Shown: in pieces, positions 10,250 to 19,041 of the stretch
How positions within the stretch are numbered: position 1 is the first letter of the stretch
How the letters are laid out: every line of letters begins with the position of its first letter
Source: Pedobacter nototheniae
GTDB lineage: Bacteria; Bacteroidota; Bacteroidia; Sphingobacteriales; Sphingobacteriaceae
DNA length: 64,000 bases
Reading direction: 5' to 3'
Assembly: GCF_004335085.1 (NCBI RefSeq)
Contig: NZ_RQRS01000004.1
Location: 205,907-269,906 of the forward strand
Made by a program: the position numbers and the translations under genes
The notes under the pieces: model-generated
Seen by the model: only the letters and a program-made list of their open reading frames with translations
The model's database searches: none
Told to the model about the DNA's origin: nothing

Positions 10250-10297
10250 TTATGAGCCGAATAATCTATTTATTCGGCTCATAATTAGCTTGTTTTT
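10242..10297 (+). terminator. Perfect 23-bp-stem terminator palindrome at the dnaE stop codon
   Basis: The arms 10242-10264 and 10270-10292 are perfectly complementary over 23 bp around a 5-nt loop and are followed by TTTTT (10293-10297). The left arm includes the dnaE stop codon. The inner part of each arm is GAGCCGAATAA or its complement, the same core that forms the palindrome over the Fic gene start. The element may therefore act both as a terminator and as a protein-binding site. Confidence 0.75.
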
Positions 10298-10325
10298 GAG
10301 CCGAATAATGATTATATTCGGCTCA
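10297..10325. promoter_or_regulatory. Inverted repeat (TGAGCCGAATA) overlapping the Fic start codon
   Basis: TGAGCCGAATA (10297-10307) and TATTCGGCTCA (10315-10325) are 11-bp perfect arms separated by 7 nt. The last base is the A of the Fic gene ATG. The arms share the core of the preceding terminator palindrome. This position suits autoregulation by the Fic protein's own C-terminal winged helix, or an mRNA hairpin hiding the start codon. Both are inferences. Confidence 0.6.
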
Positions 10326-11428
10326 TGAAGTATAATTGGGAACTAGCAGATTGGCCAGAATTTAGTTATTCATTAAAAGAGTTAGATCAACAACTGACTG
10401 AATTTATCTTGCAAATTGGAGAAGTAAACGGCTTGGTAAAAACACTGTCTGAAAACATTCAGCAAGAAACCCGATTAGAACTAATGCTTGTAGAAGCAAT
10501 TAAAACTTCAGAAATTGAAGGAGAATACTTTAGTCGAGAAGATATAATGTCTTCATTAAAAAATAATTTAAAATTAAATAAAACTCCCCTGGCTGTTAGG
10601 GATAAAAGAGCCAATGGAATCTCTAGCTTAATGGTTAATGTTCATAATACATTTAAAGGAAAACTAACAAATGAAAAACTATTTGAGTGGCATAAATTAT
10701 TGTTTTCAACTAATAATTCTATAAATGTAGGTACATGGAGAAAGGGCAGTGAGCCTATGCAAGTAGTATCTGGTAGAACTGACAAAATAGAAGTTCATTT
10801 TGAAGCACCTCCATCTAAAAGTGTGCCTTCGGAAATGAAAAAGTTTATTAAGTGGTTTAACGAAACCGCATCTGGTGCAATAAATGAAATTGCTAATCCA
10901 ATAATGAGAGCAGGTATAGCGCATTTATATTTTGAAAGCATTCATCCTTTTGAGGATGGTAATGGTAGAATTGGCAGAGCAATAGCTGAAAAAGCATTAT
11001 CCCAAACTTTGGGCATTCCGGTATTAATTAGTTTGTCAGTAGCGATAGAAGCGGATAAAAATGCTTATTACTCAGCTTTAAAAAAGGCTCAAAAAAGTAA
11101 TGAAATTTCAAATTGGCTAAAATATTTCGCAGATATATCATTAAAAGCTCAAAAGAATACCAAAGATTTAGTGAGTTTTACATTAAAAAAGGCCAAATTT
11201 TTCGATGAATTTAAAGGAAAACTAAATGCTCGTCAGGTTAAGGCTGTAAATAAAATGTTTGATGCTGGATTGGAAGGATTTGAAGGTGGGATGACTGCTC
11301 AGAAATACATTTCAATTACGGGAGCATCAAAAGCTACTGCAACAAGAGACTTAAAGGAGTTAGAAACTCTTAATGTCTTAATTTCTTATGGAGGGGGGAG
11401 AAACACGCACTATAATTTGAATCTGTAA
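10325..11428 (+). CDS. Fic family protein (class II, N-terminal inhibitory helix, C-terminal winged HTH)
   Basis: A 367-residue Fic-domain protein. Such enzymes usually transfer AMP from ATP to a hydroxyl side chain of a target protein. The catalytic motif HPFEDGNGRIGR starts at His207. An inhibitory-helix motif TSEIEG (Thr61, Glu65, Gly66) matches (S/T)xxxE(G/N) ahead of the Fic core, which defines a self-inhibited class II Fic. The N-terminal part resembles the Fic_N domain (WPEFSYSLKELDQQL). The C-terminus (about 295-367, ARQVKAVNKMF, SITGASKATATRDLKELETL) reads as a winged helix-turn-helix likely to bind DNA. The gene follows the dnaE terminator and lies under paired palindromes that may be its own operators. 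No antitoxin partner is visible next to it. Confidence 0.92.
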   Translation: MKYNWELADWPEFSYSLKELDQQLTEFILQIGEVNGLVKTLSENIQQETRLELMLVEAIKTSEIEGEYFSREDIMSSLKNNLKLNKTPLAVRDKRANGISSLMVNVHNTFKGKLTNEKLFEWHKLLFSTNNSINVGTWRKGSEPMQVVSGRTDKIEVHFEAPPSKSVPSEMKKFIKWFNETASGAINEIANPIMRAGIAHLYFESIHPFEDGNGRIGRAIAEKALSQTLGIPVLISLSVAIEADKNAYYSALKKAQKSNEISNWLKYFADISLKAQKNTKDLVSFTLKKAKFFDEFKGKLNARQVKAVNKMFDAGLEGFEGGMTAQKYISITGASKATATRDLKELETLNVLISYGGGRNTHYNLNL

Positions 11429-11444
11429 ATTTTTATATTTAAAT

Positions 11445-11957
11445 ATGATTTACCTTAAAGTAGAAATAGAACGGTTTGAACAGATGGGTGAAAAAACGGG
11501 GTGGAGTTATGTTTTTATCCCCTCAGCTATAGCAAATCAAATAAAAGCAAATTGTAAAGTAAGTTTTAGAGTAAAAGGTAAGATCGATCAATTGGAAGTT
11601 TCTGGTATGGCTACTGTACCGATGGGAGAGGGTGATTTTATAATAGCTTTGAAAAGTGAAATCAGGAAAAAGCTTAAAAAAGAAGCCGGTGCAACAGTAG
11701 AACTTTATTTAGAAGAAGATAAAAATTTTAAAATAGAAATGCCTGAAGACCTGGAAATCTGTTTGTCGGAAGAGGAACACTTGATGGCGAACTTTTTAAA
11801 ACAAGCAAAATCTCACCAAAACTATTACATCAACTGGATCAATCAGGCTAAAACGGAAGTTACAAGAACTAAGCGTATTGTAATGACGGTAAATGCAATT
11901 GATAAGCAACAAGATTTTAGCACAATGATAAGGGAGAGTAAAGGGAAAATTATATGA
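11445..11957 (+). CDS. DUF1905 / YdeI-OmdA domain protein
   Basis: A 170-residue soluble protein. The N-terminal half (about 1-95, FEQMGEKTGWSYVFIPSAIA, KVSFRVKGKIDQLEVSGMATVPMGEG) matches DUF1905. The C-terminal half (about 100-165, EEEHLMANFLKQAKSHQNYYINWINQAK, TKRIVMTVNAI) matches the OmdA/YdeI family, sometimes called bacteriocin-protection, whose biochemical role is poorly known. The gene starts 16 nt after the Fic stop and overlaps the next gene by 4 nt (ATGA), so the three may form a small operon. The family assignment is firm. The function and any link to Fic are not. Confidence 0.82.
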   Translation: MIYLKVEIERFEQMGEKTGWSYVFIPSAIANQIKANCKVSFRVKGKIDQLEVSGMATVPMGEGDFIIALKSEIRKKLKKEAGATVELYLEEDKNFKIEMPEDLEICLSEEEHLMANFLKQAKSHQNYYINWINQAKTEVTRTKRIVMTVNAIDKQQDFSTMIRESKGKII

Positions 11958-12463
11958 TAAAAGTTGAAGAGATAAGCCCTGAAGAGATTTTAAAACTAGA
12001 AAAAAAGGGAGTAAGCTCTTATCTCAGTATTATATTGCTTAACCTAATATTTTTTGGATTATTTACATGGGTATTTAAAGCACCAATAGAAGTATTTTAT
12101 GGGTGCAGCATTCTAATGCTACTTGTTTTTTTAGGTGTTTATGTCTTTGGTGGTCAAAAGAGTATTTCAAAGGATTTAAAAGAGGGGGTAAAAATAACTA
12201 GAATAGGTAAAGTAATTGCGGTAAATCAAACAATTGCTTACAAAACCAGACTTAAAACTATTGAAATTACACTTGAAGAAGAGTCTGTACCAGAAAATTT
12301 TCCGAAAATAAATAAATTCGACATTTACAATTCTTATGGGCAACTATTTTACCACCAAGATTATAAATTGAAAAAGAACTATGAAGAATTAATTGGAAAA
12401 CAAATTGAATTAAGCTATTTTCCTTATTCAGGAGTTTTACTATCGTTTAAGCTAATCAGTTAA
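11954..12463 (+). CDS. Small membrane protein of unknown function
   Basis: I do not recognise a family. The 169-residue protein has two adjacent hydrophobic helices (about 22-40, YLSIILLNLIFFGLFTWVF, and about 46-65, FYGCSILMLLVFLGVYVFGG). A charged, beta-rich cytoplasmic part of about 100 residues follows (ITRIGKVIAVNQTIAYKTRLKTIEITLEEE). The start overlaps the stop of the YdeI/OmdA gene by ATGA, which indicates translational coupling. Its stop codon directly abuts the stop codon of the convergent glycosyltransferase gene, leaving no intergenic base and no room for a separate terminator. Confidence 0.75.
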   Translation: MIKVEEISPEEILKLEKKGVSSYLSIILLNLIFFGLFTWVFKAPIEVFYGCSILMLLVFLGVYVFGGQKSISKDLKEGVKITRIGKVIAVNQTIAYKTRLKTIEITLEEESVPENFPKINKFDIYNSYGQLFYHQDYKLKKNYEELIGKQIELSYFPYSGVLLSFKLIS

Positions 12464-13192
12464 TTATCTTTTGTAATTTCTAAACCAGCTATTAACCTTC
12501 ATTTGAATTACGCCTAAAAAAGCTTCTCGAAATATTCTAGTACTCATTTTAGAAGTTCCTTCAGTTCTATCCGTAAAAATAATTGGAACCTCTACAACTT
12601 TAAAACCATACTTAATTGCCGTAAACTTCATTTCAATTTGGAAGGCATAACCTACAAACTTAATTTTATTTAAAGGAATGGTTTCCAAAACAATTCGGCG
12701 GTAACATTTAAAACCTGCAGTAGCATCCTGAATGTTTATTCTGGTAATTAAACGAACATACATGGAGGCAAAATATGACATTAAAACTCTGCCCATGGGC
12801 CAGTTTACAACATTTACTCCCTTTACATACCTTGAGCCAATAGCTACATCAGCACCGTTTACACACGCCTCACGTAAACGAACCAAATCATCAGGATTAT
12901 GAGAGAAATCGGCGTCCATTTCGAAAACGTATGGATAGTTTTTTTGTAAAGCCCAGTTAAATCCGTAGATATAAGCAGTGCCTAAACCTTGTTTGCCAGC
13001 ACGTTCTTCAATAAACAAATGCCCTGAATATTCTGCTTGTAGTGATTTAACAATTTCAGCAGTTCCATCCGGAGAACCGTCATCAATAATTAAAACATGA
13101 AAAGGTTGTGTTAAAGAAAATACCTTACGGATAATCTTTTCTATATTTTCCTTTTCGTTATAAGTTGGAATGATGACTAAACTATCTGACAC
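12464..13192 (-). CDS. Polyprenol monophosphomannose synthase-like glycosyltransferase (GT2, Dpm1 type)
   Basis: A 242-residue GT2 enzyme of the dolichol-phosphate mannosyltransferase type, which moves a sugar from a nucleotide donor to a polyprenyl phosphate at the inner membrane. It shows the GT-A signature VIIPTYNEKENIEKII, LIIDDGSPDGT, the metal-binding DADFSHNP (the DxD region) and GSRYVKG. AGFKCYRR and FTDRTEGTSKMS follow near the end, as in bacterial Dpm1 homologues. It has no transmembrane tail, as in the short catalytic form. The start is GTG, because an in-frame TAA lies 6 nt upstream and no ATG is available. The donor sugar is not determined by the sequence. Confidence 0.9.
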   Translation of the reverse strand: MSDSLVIIPTYNEKENIEKIIRKVFSLTQPFHVLIIDDGSPDGTAEIVKSLQAEYSGHLFIEERAGKQGLGTAYIYGFNWALQKNYPYVFEMDADFSHNPDDLVRLREACVNGADVAIGSRYVKGVNVVNWPMGRVLMSYFASMYVRLITRINIQDATAGFKCYRRIVLETIPLNKIKFVGYAFQIEMKFTAIKYGFKVVEVPIIFTDRTEGTSKMSTRIFREAFLGVIQMKVNSWFRNYKR

Positions 13193-13241
13193 TTGTTAAT
13201 TGAATAAAGTTTTAAAGGGGCGAAAGTAAATATTAAATATG

Positions 13242-13275
13242 AAAAAACCCGTATCAAACATTGTTGATACGGGTT
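13242..13275 (-). terminator. Terminator after the POT transporter pair
   Basis: A 12-bp perfect stem (AACCCGTATCAA, 13246-13257, with TTGATACGGGTT, 13264-13275) is followed on the minus strand by a six-T run. It lies just past the end of the second POT gene and before the glycosyltransferase gene. Confidence 0.88.
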
Positions 13276-13293
13276 AAATGTTGTTAAAATTAC

Positions 13294-14784
13294 TTATCTA
13301 ACTTCGCCCATTAGTTTTTTAACTAATTGAGAGAAGATAATTAATGCTAAACCTGCGATTAAAGAATATACAGCTAAAGATTTATAACCTTCCGTATAAG
13401 CCATTAATTTTGTTGTTAAAGATGCATTTTCAATGCTCGACATTTCAGCACCAAGTTTGCCAGCAGCTAATTGTCCGAATGCACTAAAAAGGAACCAAAG
13501 GCCCATCATCATTCCAAACATTCTTTTTGGAGATAATTTGGTAATGATTGACATACCGATTGGACCAATACATAATTCGCCCAGCGTTAACAATAAATAA
13601 GCAAAAGTAAAAATATTTAATGAGCTAATTCCTTGCGCATTAGCGAAGAATCGTGTTGCATAAAAAACATAAAAACTCGCAGCAAGTAATATAAATCCTA
13701 AGCCAAATTTAACAACAGTATTTGGCTCTATTTTACGTTTGTACATGCCTAACCAAAGTATACCTACAATAGGACTAAAAACAATTACGAAAAATGAATT
13801 TACGCTATTGTTAACCACATTAGGATCAATATTTAGAAAAAGTACTTTATGATCCAAATTATCTTTTGCAAATAATGAAAGTGAACCTCCGCTTTGCTCA
13901 GAAATGGCCATAAAAATAAAATAGCAAAAGATAAATACAAATGCAGCTAAAAGTTTATAACGAGCTTTTGCATCTTTAATTCTGAAGGTTTCTATTAAGA
14001 AATAAATCAAGGCAAAAACACCGATAGTATACATAAAATAGTCTGTGTATGCTGTGTTTCTTACCATGATGTAAATCAATGGAATACATAATAGTGAGCC
14101 TATGTATACTGCAAATTCCGAAAATTTTTGCGTTGTTTTTTTTAGGTGAAGGAGGGGAGAGCTACCAATTGGGCCTAAGTATTTTTTAGTAAAAATAAAT
14201 GTTCCTAATCCAAATGCCATTACAGCAGCTGCAGAAAGAAAGCATAAATTCCATGAATAATATTTTCCCAAATAAATACAAAGTGCGCCACCAGCAAAGC
14301 CACCAACATTAATACCAGCATAAAATAAGCCATAACCAGCATCTCTACGATTATCCTTTTCATGGTACAACTCACCAACCATAGATGAAATATTGGGTTT
14401 GAAAAAACCTGTACCAATAATGGATAAGGTAATACCGATGTAGAACAAATCGTGTGGAGAAAAGGCAAGAATTAAGTTTCCGATAATCATCAAGGAACCA
14501 CCCCAAAAAAGTGATTTTCTGAATCCTAAAACTTTGTCTGCAAAAATACCACCAATAAAAGTGAAAGCATAAACAAAAGCTTGTATAGCGCCATATTGCA
14601 GGTTTGATTTTTGATCTGAAAGGTGTAATTGATCCACCATAAAAAAGGCCAAAACACCACGCATGCCATAAAAACAGAAACGTTCCCACATTTCTACTAA
14701 AGATAAATACCAAAGCTGTTTAGGGTATTTACCTTCGAAATTCTGAATTTCTTCTATTGAAATTGCTTTTTCCATTGTACTCAT
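13294..14784 (-). CDS. POT family proton-coupled peptide transporter (second of pair)
   Basis: A 496-residue inner-membrane transporter of the PTR2/POT branch of the MFS, which imports di- and tripeptides with protons. It shows EMWERFCFYGMR (the ExxERFxYY proton-coupling motif), GGIFADKVLGFRKS and the PTR2 signature region GTGFFKPNISSMVGELY with FYAGINVGGFAG. About 12-14 hydrophobic helices span the protein. Its ATG shares one base with the stop of the upstream POT gene (TAATG), so translation of the two is coupled. It is shorter than its partner, mainly in the central loop region. A terminator follows directly. The substrate range is inferred from the family only. Confidence 0.92.
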   Translation of the reverse strand: MSTMEKAISIEEIQNFEGKYPKQLWYLSLVEMWERFCFYGMRGVLAFFMVDQLHLSDQKSNLQYGAIQAFVYAFTFIGGIFADKVLGFRKSLFWGGSLMIIGNLILAFSPHDLFYIGITLSIIGTGFFKPNISSMVGELYHEKDNRRDAGYGLFYAGINVGGFAGGALCIYLGKYYSWNLCFLSAAAVMAFGLGTFIFTKKYLGPIGSSPLLHLKKTTQKFSEFAVYIGSLLCIPLIYIMVRNTAYTDYFMYTIGVFALIYFLIETFRIKDAKARYKLLAAFVFIFCYFIFMAISEQSGGSLSLFAKDNLDHKVLFLNIDPNVVNNSVNSFFVIVFSPIVGILWLGMYKRKIEPNTVVKFGLGFILLAASFYVFYATRFFANAQGISSLNIFTFAYLLLTLGELCIGPIGMSIITKLSPKRMFGMMMGLWFLFSAFGQLAAGKLGAEMSSIENASLTTKLMAYTEGYKSLAVYSLIAGLALIIFSQLVKKLMGEVR

Positions 14785-16553
14785 TATTTTACGCCGTGCA
14801 TTAACCGTTTAATAATTGGGGTAAGCATCATAATGAATAAACCCAAACCAATAGGAATTAATGTGAAAATTAGGAAGAAGGTAGACATTGAATATTGTGC
14901 AGTAATTTTATCAATCATACCACCCATTGTACCCGCAATTTTATTTCCAATGGCGATAGCTAAGTACCAGATACCGAACATAATACCGATCATACGACCA
15001 GGAACCAGTTTACTTACATAAGATAAACCTACTGGAGAAATAAATAACTCGCCCATGGTATGGAAGAAATAGGCCAAAATAAGCCAAATCATACTTACGG
15101 AAGCAACTTTTGCACCTGAAGGAATTGAACTTGAACCATAAGCTAAGGCAGCGAAGCCAATACCCAATAAAATCATACCGAAACCATTTTTAACGGTTGC
15201 TGTTGGGTTGTATTTACTTTCCCAAAGTTTTGAAACAATAGGTGCACAAGAAATAATAAATAGCGAGTTTAATACACCAAACCACGTTGCAGGCACTTCT
15301 GCCTTAACATCGCTGTATTGGTTTTTAAGCATATAAATTACAATACCCCAAATAATAGCAAAACCAAGCGCTAAAATGATGTTACCTATTGCAAACTTAG
15401 CAAAGGTTTGTTTAAACAATTTTAACAATACATAAGAGATAATTGCTAATGGAATAACGGTAATTAAGGTATTTGCAACATTAAAAATAATCTTTGCGTT
15501 ACCTTCTAATAATCTAGCCGTATAATCTTTAGCAAAAATGGTCATGGAACCACCAGCTTGCTCAAACGATGCCCAAAAGAAAATTGTGATGAATGCCAGT
15601 ACAATTACTACAATCATTTTATCTCTAAGTTTCGGTGTGTATTGAGCAATCCTTTTAATCAGGATAAAAATAAATAAGGAAAGTGCTACAATGATGGCAA
15701 AATTATCACCTTTTAAGCTTCCAACGGAGAAATTGAAAATATTGCTTCCTGTAATTTTAGAAACCGGATCGTTTATGATCCATACTAATCCAATAACTGA
15801 GATTAATATAATAAGTACAATATCAAAAATTGAGAATGGGTTTTTCTTTGCTTCGGCAGGATCTTCGTCTTCATCAACAATTTTTTCGTTTTTAACAGGT
15901 TTTAAACCAATAGAACCGAATATGTTTTTAGTGAAATAAAATTGAAGCATCCCTACAAACATAAAAATACCTGCTAAACCAAAGCCGTAGCTCCAGCCCC
16001 AGTTAGGATTTTCGCCGATATAACCACAAAGTAACATTCCTAAAAATGCACCAGAGTTTACACCCATGTAAAATATAGTGTAAGCACCATCTTTTTTCTC
16101 CGGATGTTTTTTGTACATGTGAGATAAAATAGATGTCATGTTAGGCTTAAAAAATCCATTACCAACTACTAAAAGGCATAAGCCCAAGTACATAAAAATT
16201 GGATTAAACTCAAAAGCCATCGACAGATGGCCCAATGTCATTAAAAATGCTCCAAGAATAACTGCCCAACGGTAACCAATTAATCTATCTGCAATATAAC
16301 CACCTAAAATTGGTGTTAGGTAAGCCAGTGAAGTATAAGAACCATAAATAGCAAGGGCGTGCTCTCTTGGCCATCCCCAGCCTGGGTTATCACCTAAAAG
16401 TGATGAAGTTAAAAACAATACCAGTAAGGCACGCATACCATAGTACGAAAATCTTTCCCACATTTCCGTAAAGAAAAGTACGAATAAGCCCGCAGGGTGG
16501 CCCAGTACTTTACTGCTAAAGAAATCGTCCTTGGTTTCAATTGTTGTTTGCAT
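14784..16553 (-). CDS. POT family proton-coupled peptide transporter (first of pair)
   Basis: A 589-residue POT/PTR2 transporter. EMWERFSYYGMRALLVLFL is a complete ExxERFxYY motif. GGYIADRLIGYRWAV, GNGFFKPNMTSILSHMY and FYMGVNSGAFLG are the family signatures. A charged loop (KNEKIVDEDEDPAEAKK, about 220-236) separates the two halves. The late FFHTMGELFISPVGLSYVSKL motif is typical of the C-terminal bundle. It is the promoter-proximal gene of a two-gene operon with another POT, and the reading frames overlap at TAATG. Paired POT genes suggest complementary peptide specificities, though this cannot be read from sequence. About 145 nt upstream lies the end of an exported hypothetical gene. Confidence 0.93.
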   Translation of the reverse strand: MQTTIETKDDFFSSKVLGHPAGLFVLFFTEMWERFSYYGMRALLVLFLTSSLLGDNPGWGWPREHALAIYGSYTSLAYLTPILGGYIADRLIGYRWAVILGAFLMTLGHLSMAFEFNPIFMYLGLCLLVVGNGFFKPNMTSILSHMYKKHPEKKDGAYTIFYMGVNSGAFLGMLLCGYIGENPNWGWSYGFGLAGIFMFVGMLQFYFTKNIFGSIGLKPVKNEKIVDEDEDPAEAKKNPFSIFDIVLIILISVIGLVWIINDPVSKITGSNIFNFSVGSLKGDNFAIIVALSLFIFILIKRIAQYTPKLRDKMIVVIVLAFITIFFWASFEQAGGSMTIFAKDYTARLLEGNAKIIFNVANTLITVIPLAIISYVLLKLFKQTFAKFAIGNIILALGFAIIWGIVIYMLKNQYSDVKAEVPATWFGVLNSLFIISCAPIVSKLWESKYNPTATVKNGFGMILLGIGFAALAYGSSSIPSGAKVASVSMIWLILAYFFHTMGELFISPVGLSYVSKLVPGRMIGIMFGIWYLAIAIGNKIAGTMGGMIDKITAQYSMSTFFLIFTLIPIGLGLFIMMLTPIIKRLMHGVK

Positions 16554-16699
16554 AAAACATTTGTTGGTTTTAGTTTATGAATTCAGAATTTGTGTGTTGT
16601 TTAAGGTAGTTTTGCAAGGCGCAATATAGGCAGCGGATGGCAAACTCACAAATTTTTCGCTTATTGCTAAAGTAATGAATGAGTTATATTGTCCTTAAA

Positions 16700-17596
16700 T
16701 CAGAACTTTCTGATTGGTTTAACATTTTTTGTTGGGTCGGCATAAAGTTCATCACTAGAATTAGGATCATTTTTTAAGATCACATTTTCCTGAAATCTTA
16801 ACCTTCCGCCAATAACTTTAAAGGCATCAATGTTTCCATCGCTACCATAAAAATCATATCTACCTTTCATCTCAGGATCGAAAGGTTCAAGGTGATCAAA
16901 TACAATCATTCCTGCTTTCTTATCTGTTTTTAAAAGCATGGCATTTTGTTTACTGTATTCAAAAATGATCCTGTTTTTACCTTTCAACTCTTTTCCATCG
17001 AAAACGGGAGCGCCGAAAGTTAAATTGTTTTTATCAAGGGATAAAACTTCAATTACTTTTTTGGTGGTTGTGGTAGAGTTACCCTTCCAACCTAAAAGAA
17101 TATAATAAGGCAAACGGCCTGAAGAATTTACAGGTATAATTTCATAATACCTTGCTCCATACCATTTTTGATTATCGTTAATTTGATTTGCATCCGCAAT
17201 ATTATCAGTTTGATCGATTAGTGGGTATAGTTTTAATTCCCCATTGCCCGTATTCATTTGGATGGTTCCATAAAATCTATAAGTGCCATTTTGTTGCTGT
17301 ACGTACCAGGAAAGGATGCGGAAGGCCTGATCTGGTGATTTAATTACCGATACATTTTTAAGCGAATCAAATGGGTAATTAAAAGAATTTGGTGTTTTTA
17401 ATGCCTCAACCAATTTTTTTACAAATAGGCTGTTTAAGGTTGCTTTTTGCTCATCATGCTCTGTATTAATTACCGCATTAGAAATTTTTATCAAACTATC
17501 CTGAAAAACATTAAGCTGATTTGGTAAATTCTGTGCTTTCACGCAAAATGCCATTAGCAATGTAGGAAGTAATAAATAGAACCTGTAAACTTTCAT
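16700..17596 (-). CDS. Exported hypothetical protein
   Basis: I do not recognise a named family. The 298-residue product starts with a signal peptide (MKVYRFYLLLPTLLMAFCVKAQ), so it is periplasmic or at the outer membrane. The N-terminal region is helical (LNVFQDSLIKISNAVINTEHDEQKA). The remainder is beta-rich with conserved-looking aromatic stretches (FRILSWYVQQQNGTYRFYGTIQ, WYGARYYEIIPV, PYYILLGWKG) and ends in a polar tail. Proteins with this pattern occur as uncharacterised secreted proteins in Bacteroidota. It lies downstream of the thiolase gene, separated by a hairpin, and probably has its own promoter. Confidence 0.75.
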   Translation of the reverse strand: MKVYRFYLLLPTLLMAFCVKAQNLPNQLNVFQDSLIKISNAVINTEHDEQKATLNSLFVKKLVEALKTPNSFNYPFDSLKNVSVIKSPDQAFRILSWYVQQQNGTYRFYGTIQMNTGNGELKLYPLIDQTDNIADANQINDNQKWYGARYYEIIPVNSSGRLPYYILLGWKGNSTTTTKKVIEVLSLDKNNLTFGAPVFDGKELKGKNRIIFEYSKQNAMLLKTDKKAGMIVFDHLEPFDPEMKGRYDFYGSDGNIDAFKVIGGRLRFQENVILKNDPNSSDELYADPTKNVKPIRKF

Positions 17597-17620
17597 TTTA
17601 ATAAATCTATTGATAAAAGA

Positions 17621-17640
17621 GGGCCGTTTTTTAACGGCCC
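17621..17640 (-). terminator. Hairpin terminator after the thiolase gene
   Basis: GGGCCGTT (17621-17628) pairs with AACGGCCC (17633-17640) around TTTT. On the minus strand it is followed by TCTTTTAT. It lies between the thiolase and the exported hypothetical gene. Confidence 0.65.
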
Positions 17641-17686
17641 GTAGAGTTAAATTAAATAGGTAATATAAATTTATCTTATTGTAATT

Positions 17687-18862
17687 TTATAATTTTTCGA
17701 TTACCAAAGCACTAGCACCGCCACCGCCATTGCAAATTCCGGCAACACCGATTTTACCATTATTTTGATTTAAAACCGATAATAATGTAACCACAATCCT
17801 TGCGCCTGATGCACCGAGTGGATGACCTAACGCTACTGCACCTCCGTTAACATTAACCTGGTTTTCTTGTAAATCTAATTTTTGATTATTTGCGATTGAA
17901 ACTACGGAGAAAGCTTCGTTAATTTCGAAGAAATCTACATCTTTAATATTCACATTAGCTCTATGTAAAGCCAAAGGAATAGCTTTTGATGGGGCTGTAG
18001 TAAACCACTCTGGTGCCTGTTGAGCATCAGCATAGCCTAAAACTTTGGCTAAAGGTTTAATGCCTAGTTCTTTTGCTTTATCTGCACTCATTAAAACTAA
18101 TGCTGCTGCTCCATCATTTAATGTTGAAGCATTTGCTGCTGTAACAGTTCCATCCTTTTTAAATACAGGTTTTAATGTTGGTATTTTATCAAATTTTACC
18201 GCAGTTGGTTCATCATCAGTGTTTAATAATGTGATTTCTCCTTTACGATCTTTAATTTCTACTGCTATAATTTCTTCAGAAAATTTACCAGCATTTTGTG
18301 CGGCTTGAGCTCTTTTATAGGATTCTATTGCAAAATTATCTTGTTCCTCGCGACTGATATTACATTCTGATGCACATAATTCGGCAGCAGAACCCATATG
18401 ATAATCATTGTAAACATCCCACAACCCATCTTTTACCAACCCATCTGTTATTTGTCCGTGTCCTAATCGATATCCATTTCTGGCTTTATCCAAATAATAA
18501 GGAACATTACTCATGCTTTCCATTCCACCTGCAACAACAATATCCTGATCGCCGTTTACAATGCTTTGAGCAGCTAACATAATAGCCTTAGTGCCCGAAG
18601 CACATACTTTATTAATAGTTGTGGCAGGTAAATCTGGCAATCCAGCAAACTTAGCTGCTTGTGTAGCAGGCGCCTGACCTAGATTAGCCGAAAGCACGTT
18701 GCCCATATAAACTTCTTGAATTTGTTCAGGCTTTAATCCGGCTTTTTCTACTGCGGCTTTAATAGCAAAGCCACCTAGTTGAGTGGCAGAAAATGAAGAT
18801 AATGAACCTCCAAAGCTACCAATTGGCGTTCTCACAGCCGATACAATTACAACTTCTTTCAT
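17687..18862 (-). CDS. Acetyl-CoA C-acetyltransferase (thiolase)
   Basis: A 391-residue cytosolic thiolase that condenses two acetyl-CoA or cleaves acetoacetyl-CoA. All catalytic elements are present: the nucleophilic Cys87 in INKVCASGTKA, His347 in GGAVALGHPLGASGAR, and Cys377 in ICNGGGGASALVIEKL. The substrate loop contains NEAFSVVSI. The length is normal for biosynthetic or degradative thiolases of the AtoB/PhaA type. It appears monocistronic. A hairpin follows it, and no fatty-acid oxidation or polyhydroxybutyrate genes are adjacent, so the pathway cannot be fixed from context. Confidence 0.95.
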   Translation of the reverse strand: MKEVVIVSAVRTPIGSFGGSLSSFSATQLGGFAIKAAVEKAGLKPEQIQEVYMGNVLSANLGQAPATQAAKFAGLPDLPATTINKVCASGTKAIMLAAQSIVNGDQDIVVAGGMESMSNVPYYLDKARNGYRLGHGQITDGLVKDGLWDVYNDYHMGSAAELCASECNISREEQDNFAIESYKRAQAAQNAGKFSEEIIAVEIKDRKGEITLLNTDDEPTAVKFDKIPTLKPVFKKDGTVTAANASTLNDGAAALVLMSADKAKELGIKPLAKVLGYADAQQAPEWFTTAPSKAIPLALHRANVNIKDVDFFEINEAFSVVSIANNQKLDLQENQVNVNGGAVALGHPLGASGARIVVTLLSVLNQNNGKIGVAGICNGGGGASALVIEKL

Positions 18863-18990
18863 GTATTATTTTATTTTTTATGAATTTTTGGTTAGACCGC
18901 TAAGTTATGCATTTTTTAATATTGCATTAACGCTTAAAAGTGAATTTTAGCATTCGAATAACAGTGGCTGAAGGAGATGCATTTAAACGT

Positions 18991-19024
18991 AAAAAACACA
19001 GGTGACTTTATTTACCTGTGTTTT
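18991..19024 (-). terminator. Terminator of the SPFH-RHH operon
   Basis: AAAACACAGGT (18993-19003) pairs with ACCTGTGTTTT (19014-19024) over 11 bp and gives a T run on the minus strand. It follows the ribbon-helix-helix gene. Confidence 0.8.
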
Positions 19025-19041
19025 CTTGTCAGTTATTTAAG

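Noticed and set aside
16698..16715. AATCAGAA/TTCTGATT inverted repeat at the stop of the exported hypothetical gene
   Set aside because: The stem is short and AT-rich with no T run on the minus strand, so it is not a convincing terminator.
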